In this document: piece by piece, positions 1-5,717 of the stretch | Position numbering within the stretch: position 1 is the first letter of the stretch | How the letters are laid out: each line of letters starts with the position of its first letter | DNA from: CAZLLV01 sp964560325 | GTDB lineage: Bacteria > Acidobacteriota > Thermoanaerobaculia > Multivoradales > DATKCC01 | Length of the DNA: 10,471 nt | Direction of reading: 5' to 3' | Assembly (NCBI GenBank): GCA_964560325.1 | Contig: CAZLLV010000097.1 | Location: 1 to 10,471, forward strand | Program-made: the position numbers and the translations under genes | The notes under the pieces: generated by a model | What the model was told of the DNA's origin: nothing | The model's database searches: none | What the model saw: only the letters and a program-made list of their open reading frames with translations

Positions 1-47
1 CTGATGTCCAAACCCACCGCCTGCTCCACCTTGCTATGCTCCTTCAT
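1..47 (-). CDS. IS110-family transposase, N-terminal fragment (runs off the left edge)
   Basis: Read leftward from an ATG at 47-45, the sequence encodes MKEHSKVEQAVGLDI and then an AGx codon (Ser or Arg) cut by the window edge. An opening with a short polar leader followed by V-G-[LI]-D-[IV]-S is typical of IS110-family (DEDD) transposases, where the Asp of GLDI is the first catalytic acidic residue of the RuvC-like domain. These enzymes are site-specific recombinases that, in the IS110 group, act with a bridge RNA encoded upstream of the gene. The start is supported by AAAGGAGG six bases upstream. The local DNA (58% G+C over 1-120) is less GC-rich than the sampled genes, as expected for an acquired element. 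Only 15 residues are visible, so whether the gene is intact is unknown; another protein with a similar N-terminus cannot be excluded. Confidence 0.6.
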   Translation of the reverse strand, partial: MKEHSKVEQAVGLDI

Positions 48-53
48 GGCCAG

Positions 54-61
54 CCTCCTTT
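54..61 (-). promoter_or_regulatory. Ribosome binding site of the IS110-like transposase
   Basis: On the minus strand this reads AAAGGAGG, a near-perfect Shine-Dalgarno sequence six bases before the ATG at 47. It is a better site than those of the chromosomal genes nearby and fixes the start of the edge gene. Confidence 0.75.
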
Positions 62-116
62 CTGAGCCCTCGAGCTCGTACCAGATTGCAGACCCTCATA
101 CGGTACTGCGTGAGGG
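61..116 (-). ncRNA. Candidate bridge-RNA segment in the IS110-like leader
   Basis: Two hairpins stand in tandem between the transposase ribosome binding site and the GC-rich block. On the minus strand the first is CCCTCA (116-111), a 12-base loop CGCAGTACCGTA, then TGAGGG (98-93). The second is TCTG (85-82), a five-base bulge GTACG, AGC, a six-base loop, then GCT and CAGA (64-61). The position, upstream of an IS110-type recombinase, is where IS621-like elements encode the bridge RNA, whose loops select target and donor DNA. The published bridge RNA is about three times longer than this segment, so the transcript, if real, would also take in bases toward 240. Stem strength and loop roles are judged by eye; no promoter was recognised. 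Confidence 0.3.
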
Positions 117-162
117 GGTTGGCCTTCTCATCCCATCTCCGTCCGCGCGCCCCGCGCCCCGG

Positions 163-188
163 GCCTCCGTTCGGTGGGGGTAGGAGGC
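163..188. repeat. Inverted repeat GCCTCC/GGAGGC in the ligD-transposase gap
   Basis: GCCTCC at 163-168 and GGAGGC at 183-188 form a six-base-pair stem around a 14-base loop. It lies in a GC-rich block between ligD and the transposase leader. It could be a 5' stem-loop of the element's RNA, part of a ligD transcript end, or chance in GC-rich DNA. Confidence 0.35.
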
Positions 189-218
189 TGCGTCCGCGTA
201 ACCGTTCGTAGATCGCGT

Positions 219-238
219 GTAGGGGCTCCTCCCCTTAC
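219..238 (-). terminator. Hairpin downstream of ligD, possible transcript end
   Basis: On the minus strand GTA-A-GGGG, loop AGGAG, CCCC-TAC forms a seven-pair stem with one bulged A, starting about 28 bases after the ligD stop codon. Position and stability suit a transcript end, but no T-run follows (next bases ACGCGATC), so it is not a classic intrinsic terminator. It may stabilise the 3' end or belong to the neighbouring insertion element. Confidence 0.35.
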
Positions 239-265
239 CCCTGCTCACTCGCTTCCGCGTCCGAA

Positions 266-3010
266 TCACCCACTGCCGAGCGATTCGAGGATCTCTTTCT
301 TGATGCGCTGGTTGGTCTGGAGGAGGTCGGCCCAGGGGTCTTCTTCCAGGTTCTCGAGGCGGTCGGGGACGGTGCGGAGGTTGAAGTCGTTCGGGTCGAG
401 GTCGGGGGTGAGCTCGTTCCAGTGGAGCGGGGTGGCGACGGGGGCGCCGGGGCGGGCTCGGGTCGAGTAGGAGCCGATGGCGGTGGCGGTCTGGGCGTTT
501 CGCAGGTAGTCGACGAAGATCCGGCCCTTCCGCTTCGCCTTCCGGATGTTCGTCGTGTAGCGGTCGGGCTCGCGCTCGGCCATCAGCTCGGCGATCCCGT
601 GGGTGAGCTCTTTGGCGCGGTCGAAGGAGAGGTCGCGGCGGATCGGGACCACGACGTGAACGCCCTTGCCGCCGGTCGTGCGGACCCAGCTCTCGAGCCC
701 GAGGCCGGCGAGGAGCTCGCGCAGGTCGTGGGCGGAGGCGACGACCTCGCCCCAGCCGACCGACGGATCGGGGTCGAGGTCGAAGATCAGCCGGTCGGGG
801 CGCTCCAGGCGGTCGTTGCGGGAGGCCCATGGGTGGATCTCGAGCACACCGAGCTGGGCGAGCGAGACGAGGCCGGCTTCGTCGCGGATCATCAGGTAGG
901 TCTCGACGTCTCCACTCTCCTCCTCGAAGTCGACGCCGTGGAGATCGGCCGGCGGGGCTTGGCCCCGGTGGGGGCCCAGGTGGCGCTGGTAGAAGCACTT
1001 CCGGCTCTCGGCCTCGATGCCGCCGGGGCAGCGGAGCAGGGTGAGGGGGCGATCGGCGACGTGTGGCAACATCCAGTCGGCGACCCGGTGGTAGTAGTCG
1101 ATCAGGTCGCCCTTGGTGACGGCGGGGCCGGCCGAGGACTTCGGGTAGAGCTCGCGGTCGAGGCTGGTGACGCGCACGCCCGCCACCTCGCCGGTCGTCG
1201 CCTTCGCGCCCGTCTTCGACGCCTTCGCTCTCTTCGCCTTCTTCGCCACCGAAGCACCTCCTTTCTTTGCCGGCCTCTTCGCCGCCTTCGCGCCCTCGAC
1301 CACCACCTCGACCGGCTTCGCCCGCTCGCGTCCCACGTCCTCCGGCGCCTTGTCCTCGCGCAGGCCCTGGAACGAAGGGTGGCGCAGCGCGTCCTCGCGC
1401 GTCCACTCGGTGAAGGCGATCTCGGCGACCAGCGTCGGGGCCACCCAGTGCACCCCCTTCTCGACCCGGTCGAGCCCGGCGTCGAGGGGCGAAGTCTTCC
1501 GCGCCAGCCGGTCGAGCCGCGCGCGCAGATCGTCGAGCGTGCGGTGGTCGAAGCCGGTGCCGACCTTGCCGGCGTAGGTGAGCTTTCCGTCGTCGTCGTA
1601 AAAGGCGAGGAGCAGAGAGCCGAAGCCGATGCGCGAGCCGCTCGGGTCGGTCCAGCCGGCGATCACCAGCTCCTGGCGGCCGATGCACTTGACCTTCAGC
1701 CAGTCGCGGCTCCGCCCGGAGCGGTAGCGACCGTCGGCGCGCTTGGCGATCACCCCCTCGAGCTCCAGGTCGCAGGCGTGGCGGTAGACGGCGTCGCCTT
1801 CGCCCTCGACATGATCGCCGTAGCGGATGTGCGTCACGTCCGCCGGCGCGGGGTCGAGGAGGCGCCGGAGCAGGCGCTTGCGTTCGAGGAGCGGCACGCG
1901 GGTCAGGTCGAAGCCGTCGAGGTGGAGCAGGTCGAAGGCGACGTAGTAGATCGGCGCGGTCCCCTCGGTCGACGTCTCGAGCGAGTTCTGGAGCGCCTGG
2001 AAGTCGCTCCGGCCGTTCGCGGCGAGCCAGACCACCTCGCCGTCGAGGAGCGCGCTCGCGACCGGCAGGAACGGCGCCTCGGAGGCGATGGCGGTGAAGC
2101 GCTCGGTCCAGTCCTTGTCGTTGCGCGAGACGAGCCGGGCCTCTCCGCCTTCGATCCGGCAGAGGATCCGGTAGCCGTCGAGCTTCAGCTCGTGCACCCA
2201 CCCCTCGCCGGGGGGCGGCTCGTCGACCGCGGTCGCGAGCTGCGGCGGCACGAAGCGGGGGAGCTTCGCCTTCTTCGCGCCGTCGAGCTCCTCGATCTCC
2301 TCGACGAGCTCCGGCCGCCGGTCGCTCTGCCAGACGCGCGGCGGGCTCTCGGCCATCTCTTCGACCGTGAGACCGGAGACGACGCTCTCGGGGCGCTCCT
2401 CCAGCACGTCGTACTCGCCGACCGGGCGGGCGTGGCCGTCATCGAGCTTGCGGAGGAGCCACTGCTGCTTGTCGCCGGCGCCCTTGCTTCCATGAGACCG
2501 GGTGCGCACCAGCAGCCACTCGCCGGCGAGCTTGTCGCCGTGGAGGAGGAAGTGGAGCTTGCCGTTCGAGAGGCTCTTCGCCGGGTCGGGCTTCTTGCCC
2601 TCTTTCGTGACCGGCTCCCACCAGCCGCGGTCCCAGAGCACCACCGTGCCGCCGCCGTACTGCCCCTTGGGGATCGCGCCCTCGAAGCCGCCGTACTCGA
2701 CCGGATGGTCCTCGACCTCCATCGCGAGCCGCTTGACCTCCGGGTCGAGGCTCGGCCCCTTGGGCACCGCCCAGCTCTTGAGCGTGCCGCCGAGCTCGAG
2801 GCGGAAGTCGTAGTGCAGGTGGCTCGCGGCGTGCTTCTGGACCACGAACGAGCGGCCCCCGGCGGGGCGGCCGGCCGCCTCGCCGCCCGGGCCGGCCGAC
2901 TCGCCGCCGGCCGGTTCGGGGGTGCGCGAGAAGTCGCGCATCTCCCGGTAGCGGTCGAGATCGGCCGGCGCGCCCTTCGTCTTCCGCGTCCCGCTCTTCG
3001 TCGTCGCCAT
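266..3010 (-). CDS. ligD: ATP-dependent DNA ligase D, three-domain (phosphoesterase-ligase-polymerase)
   Basis: This 914-residue protein is the end-processing and sealing enzyme of bacterial non-homologous end joining. Residues ~50-200 are the 3'-phosphoesterase domain, with H60, H66, D68, R70 and H102 spaced exactly as H42, H48, D50, R52 and H84 of Pseudomonas aeruginosa LigD. Residues ~250-555 are the ATP-dependent ligase: motif I ELKLDGYR with nucleotide-accepting K276, EGVIAKR (418-424), WLKVK (437-441) and an OB-fold. Residues ~612-914 are the primase-like polymerase, with D744 and D746 (FDLDPDP), GGKGVH (780-785) and D834 (IFVDYLRN). A Lys/Ala-rich linker joins ligase and polymerase. 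All catalytic residues I can place are present. The domain order is that of Pseudomonas, not the polymerase-first order of Mycobacterium. The start is fixed by an in-frame stop at 3023-3025; GGAG at 3013-3016 is unusually close to it. The partner Ku gene is not in the window. Regulation is not visible. Confidence 0.96.
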   Translation of the reverse strand: MATTKSGTRKTKGAPADLDRYREMRDFSRTPEPAGGESAGPGGEAAGRPAGGRSFVVQKHAASHLHYDFRLELGGTLKSWAVPKGPSLDPEVKRLAMEVEDHPVEYGGFEGAIPKGQYGGGTVVLWDRGWWEPVTKEGKKPDPAKSLSNGKLHFLLHGDKLAGEWLLVRTRSHGSKGAGDKQQWLLRKLDDGHARPVGEYDVLEERPESVVSGLTVEEMAESPPRVWQSDRRPELVEEIEELDGAKKAKLPRFVPPQLATAVDEPPPGEGWVHELKLDGYRILCRIEGGEARLVSRNDKDWTERFTAIASEAPFLPVASALLDGEVVWLAANGRSDFQALQNSLETSTEGTAPIYYVAFDLLHLDGFDLTRVPLLERKRLLRRLLDPAPADVTHIRYGDHVEGEGDAVYRHACDLELEGVIAKRADGRYRSGRSRDWLKVKCIGRQELVIAGWTDPSGSRIGFGSLLLAFYDDDGKLTYAGKVGTGFDHRTLDDLRARLDRLARKTSPLDAGLDRVEKGVHWVAPTLVAEIAFTEWTREDALRHPSFQGLREDKAPEDVGRERAKPVEVVVEGAKAAKRPAKKGGASVAKKAKRAKASKTGAKATTGEVAGVRVTSLDRELYPKSSAGPAVTKGDLIDYYHRVADWMLPHVADRPLTLLRCPGGIEAESRKCFYQRHLGPHRGQAPPADLHGVDFEEESGDVETYLMIRDEAGLVSLAQLGVLEIHPWASRNDRLERPDRLIFDLDPDPSVGWGEVVASAHDLRELLAGLGLESWVRTTGGKGVHVVVPIRRDLSFDRAKELTHGIAELMAEREPDRYTTNIRKAKRKGRIFVDYLRNAQTATAIGSYSTRARPGAPVATPLHWNELTPDLDPNDFNLRTVPDRLENLEEDPWADLLQTNQRIKKEILESLGSG
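1184..1318 (-). other. Lys/Ala-rich interdomain linker of LigD
   Basis: LigD residues ~565-609 are dominated by Ala and Lys (for example AKKAKRAKASKTGAKA), with recurring GCG/AAG-type codons seen on the plus strand as CTTCGCC-like units. It separates the ligase OB-fold from the polymerase domain. Composition resembles histone-H1-like tails, so non-specific DNA binding is plausible; this is inference. Confidence 0.7.
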
Positions 3011-3120
3011 CGCTCCGGAGGATCAAGCAAAGCGGGCGCCAGATCCGTCCGACGGAATCCTCCTTGTGCGAGACGGAAGCCTCGAATACTCTCGCCCCCG
3101 GTTCCGTAGTCCACGATCGA

Positions 3121-3127
3121 GAGGAGG
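3121..3127 (+). promoter_or_regulatory. Ribosome binding site of lemA
   Basis: GAGGAGG six bases before the ATG at 3134 is a strong Shine-Dalgarno sequence. It lies in the 123-base divergent gap between the ligD and lemA starts (3011-3133), which must hold both promoters. I see no convincing -35/-10 pair on either strand. Confidence 0.8.
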
Positions 3128-3133
3128 TACTGC

Positions 3134-3724
3134 ATGCTCGGATTGCTCGTCGTCCTCGGCCTCATCGTCGTCCTCGGCCTGGTGGTGGCCGGGATGTACA
3201 ACCGCCTGGTGGCGCTCAAGAACCGCTACCAGAACGCCTTCGCCCAGATCGACGTCCAGCTCAAGCGGCGCCACGACCTGATCCCGAACCTGGTCGAGAC
3301 CGCCAAGGGGTACCTGCGCCACGAGCGCGAGACCCTGGAGGCGGTGATCCGCGCCCGCTCGTCCGCCGAGACCGCGCGCGAGGCCGCGGCCGCCGAGCCG
3401 GGCGATCCGGCCGCGATGCGCGAGCTGCGGCAGGCGGAGGGGCAGCTCGGTGCCACCCTCGGCCGGCTGTTCGCGGTCGCCGAGGCGTACCCCGACCTGA
3501 AGGCGAACCAGACCATGTCGCAGCTCATGGAGGAGCTGACCTCGACCGAGAACCGGATCTCGTTCGCGCGGCAGTCGTACAACGACTCGGTGATGCAGTA
3601 CAACACCGCCCGCGAGACCTTCCCCTCGAACCTGATCGCCGGCCCCTTCGGCTTCCACCGCGCCGAGCTCTTCGAGATCGACGAGCCGGCCCAGCGCGAG
3701 GCGCCGCAGGTCTCGTTCTCCTAA
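3134..3724 (+). CDS. lemA: LemA family membrane-anchored protein
   Basis: A 196-residue LemA-family protein: one N-terminal membrane helix (residues ~2-21, very rich in Leu, Val and Gly) followed by a helical-bundle domain. The family signature is clear: NRLVALKNRYQNAF at ~23-36, then QIDVQLKRRHDLIPNLVETAKGY at ~38-60, with the conserved RHDLIPNLVE core. The later stretch around ENRISFARQSYNDSV (139-153) and the closing PFGFHRAELFE segment are also typical. Length matches the family. LemA proteins have no firmly established biochemical role; they recur next to membrane proteases and envelope genes. Here the stop TAA is followed directly by the GTG of the M48 protease, so the two are almost certainly co-transcribed and translationally coupled. 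The topology predicted from the sequence is a short N-terminus, then the helical domain outside the membrane, but which side is not decided. Confidence 0.95.
   Translation: MLGLLVVLGLIVVLGLVVAGMYNRLVALKNRYQNAFAQIDVQLKRRHDLIPNLVETAKGYLRHERETLEAVIRARSSAETAREAAAAEPGDPAAMRELRQAEGQLGATLGRLFAVAEAYPDLKANQTMSQLMEELTSTENRISFARQSYNDSVMQYNTARETFPSNLIAGPFGFHRAELFEIDEPAQREAPQVSFS
3147..3180 (+). repeat. 18-base tandem repeat inside the lemA membrane helix
   Basis: The 16-mer TCGTCGTCCTCGGCCT occurs at 3147-3162 and again at 3165-3180, a period of 18 bases. It encodes two copies of VVLGL in the anchor helix. Copy change would lengthen the helix by six residues without a frameshift. Confidence 0.85.
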
Positions 3725-5704
3725 GTGAACGACTTTTTCGAGCACCAGGACCGGGCGCGGCGCAACACCCGCCGCCTGGTCGCCCTCTTCGTGATGGCGG
3801 TCCTCGCCATCGTGGTCGCGGTCTACCTCGCGGTGGTGCTGATCTTCGCCTTCAACGACATCCGCCTCGGCGGACGCCTCTTCTCCCTGGAGCTCTTCCT
3901 CCCGATCGCGGTCGCCACGCTGCTGGTGATCGCGGGCGGCAGCCTCTACAAGACCTTCCAGCTCTCCGACGGCGGGAGCGCGGTCGGGCGCCTCCTGGGC
4001 GGCCGGCCGCTCGACCCGAGCTCCACCGATCTCGCCGAGCGGCGCGTGCTCAACGTGGTCGAGGAGATGGCGATCGCCGCCGGCACGCCGGTGCCGGACG
4101 TCTACCTGCTCCCCGACGAGCACTCGATCAACGCCTTCGCCGCCGGCCGCACCCCGTCGGACGCGGTGATCGGCGTGACGAACGGCACGGCGACGCTGCT
4201 GACGCGCGACGAGCTCCAGGGCGTGGTGGCGCACGAGGTGAGCCATGTGCTGAACGGCGACATGCGCCTCAACCTGCGGCTGATGGGGGTCGTGCACGGC
4301 ATCCTGGTGATCAGCGTCATCGGCTACATGCTGATGCGGAGCGGGAGCTGGGGCGGCTCCCGGCGGGGCAAGAACAAGGGCGGCGGCCTGGCGCTCCTCG
4401 GCGTCGCGCTCTACGCGATCGGCTGGATCGGCGTCTTCTTCGGCCGGCTGATCAAGTCCGCCGTCTCGCGCCAGCGGGAGTACCTGGCCGACGCGGCGGC
4501 GGTGCAGTTCACCCGCAATCCGCTCGGGATCGGCGGAGCGCTCCGGAAGATCGGCGGCTACCACGACGGCTCGCGCATTCGCCACCGGCGGGCCGAGGAG
4601 GCGAGCCACCTCTTCTTCGCCGACGGCCTGAAGTCCCGCCTGATGGCGATGACCTCGACCCACCCGCCGCTCGACGACCGCATCCGGCGGATCGATCCGT
4701 CGTTCGACGGGGTCTTTCCCCTCGTCGAGTGGCCGCCCGGGGAGCCGCCGGCCGCCGCGGCGGAAGCCGGGGAGCGGAGGGCGGGCGCCCGGCTGGAGGA
4801 CGTGCCGGTGATCGGGCCGGTGCTCACCGGAAGCGTGCTCGCCGACCCTGCCGCCGCGCCTGCGGCGCTCGCCGCCTCGGTCGGCACCCTCGATCCGCCC
4901 CACGTCGAGCACGCCGCGAAGCTCCTCGCCGAGCTGCCCGAGGGCCTGCGCGAGGCCGCCCGCGAGCCGGCGTCGGCGCGCGCGCTCGTCTTCGCCCTGC
5001 TCCTCGACCCGGAGCGCGCGATCCGCGTGCGGCAGCTCGACGTGCTGCGCGAAGAGGTCGAGCCGGTCGACCCGAGCCTGGGGGCGGAGACCCGCCGCCT
5101 GGCGACCGTGCTCGCCGACGCGCCGCCGGAGGCGCACATCCCGCTCCTCGACCTGGCGCTGCCGGCCCTGCGGCGCATGTCGGGCCCTCAGTACGAGGCG
5201 TTCCGGCGGGCGGCCGAGGCGCTGGCGCACGCCGACGGCCGGATCAGCCTGTTCGAGTACGCCCTCCATCGGATGCTCCTGCGCCACCTCGACCCGCTCT
5301 TCGGACGGCGGCGCGAGACGACGGTGCAGTACTACTCGCTGGCGAAGCTCGGCGAAGAGGTGTCCTGCCTGCTGGCGATGCTCGCCCGCGCCGGGAGCCG
5401 GAGCGAGGAGCAGGCGCGGGCGGCGTTCGCGGCCGGCGCGGAAGAGCTGCGGCGCGGCCTCGCGGGCAAAGGCGTCCCGGAGCCGCTCGAGCCGCCGTCC
5501 CCGGAGAGCTGCGGTCTGGACGAGCTCGACCACGCTCTCGCCGGCCTCGCTCTCGTGGCGCCGCGCCTGAAGGAGCGACTGCTCCGCGCCGCGGCCGCCA
5601 CCGCGGTCCACGACCGGCGCATCGCCGCGGCCGAAGGCGAGCTCCTGCGCGCCGTCGCCGACACCCTCGACTGCCCGGTGCCGCCCTTCCTGCGGGCCGT
5701 CTGA
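3725..5704 (+). CDS. M48 (HtpX/Ste24-like) membrane zinc metalloprotease with TerB-like C-terminal region
   Basis: The 659-residue protein has two N-terminal membrane helices (~18-43 and 55-75) and two more around 187-204 and 221-241. Its gluzincin site is H170-E171-V-S-H174, with the third zinc ligand E252 in REYLAD (251-256) and the late THPPLDDRI motif (312-320), as in HtpX/Ste24 proteases, which cleave membrane or misfolded envelope proteins. The protease part ends near residue 325. The following ~330 residues have no counterpart in HtpX (about 290 residues in total). They are helical and carry two matching D-x-x-I-x-x-x-E motifs (D504...E511 and D630...E637), which suggests a TerB-like metal-binding domain over ~490-655. 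The GTG start directly follows the lemA TAA; no other start keeps both helices, and the ribosome binding site would lie within the lemA end. The gene converges on the M24 gene after 13 bases. The protease call is secure; the TerB-like assignment is by eye. Confidence 0.93.
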   Translation: MNDFFEHQDRARRNTRRLVALFVMAVLAIVVAVYLAVVLIFAFNDIRLGGRLFSLELFLPIAVATLLVIAGGSLYKTFQLSDGGSAVGRLLGGRPLDPSSTDLAERRVLNVVEEMAIAAGTPVPDVYLLPDEHSINAFAAGRTPSDAVIGVTNGTATLLTRDELQGVVAHEVSHVLNGDMRLNLRLMGVVHGILVISVIGYMLMRSGSWGGSRRGKNKGGGLALLGVALYAIGWIGVFFGRLIKSAVSRQREYLADAAAVQFTRNPLGIGGALRKIGGYHDGSRIRHRRAEEASHLFFADGLKSRLMAMTSTHPPLDDRIRRIDPSFDGVFPLVEWPPGEPPAAAAEAGERRAGARLEDVPVIGPVLTGSVLADPAAAPAALAASVGTLDPPHVEHAAKLLAELPEGLREAAREPASARALVFALLLDPERAIRVRQLDVLREEVEPVDPSLGAETRRLATVLADAPPEAHIPLLDLALPALRRMSGPQYEAFRRAAEALAHADGRISLFEYALHRMLLRHLDPLFGRRRETTVQYYSLAKLGEEVSCLLAMLARAGSRSEEQARAAFAAGAEELRRGLAGKGVPEPLEPPSPESCGLDELDHALAGLALVAPRLKERLLRAAAATAVHDRRIAAAEGELLRAVADTLDCPVPPFLRAV

Positions 5705-5717
5705 CGAGTCGGCGGGG

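Larger units (their letters stand above)
1..120 (-). mobile_element. Partial IS110-like insertion sequence: left end with transposase start
   Basis: The transposase start and its structured leader are taken as one end of an IS110-type element inserted just downstream of ligD. IS110 elements lack long terminal inverted repeats and generally do not leave target duplications, so the outer boundary cannot be read from the sequence. It lies somewhere between about 116 and the ligD stop at 266; the 120 given here is where G+C changes from 58% (1-120) to 78% (121-180). The rest of the element lies outside the window. The call depends on the 15-residue transposase fragment. Confidence 0.45.

Noticed and set aside
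3064..3092. Possible lemA promoter TTGTGC, 17 bases, TACTCT
   Set aside because: Only three of six consensus matches in each box; too weak to annotate in a genome of unknown sigma-factor preference.
422..3109. A very long plus-strand open frame (895 codons) antisense to ligD
   Set aside because: It mirrors ligD codon structure in GC-rich DNA. Its protein is low-complexity (Val, Glu, Ala, Arg) with no recognisable domain, whereas LigD on the other strand is complete with all motifs.
3023..5611. A long minus-strand open frame (862 codons) antisense to lemA and the M48 gene
   Set aside because: Arg/Glu/Gly-rich shadow translation without motifs; the plus strand carries two well-conserved families.
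5705..5717. Bidirectional terminator between the convergent M48 and M24 genes
   Set aside because: Only 13 bases separate the stops, with no inverted repeat or T-run; nothing can be supported.
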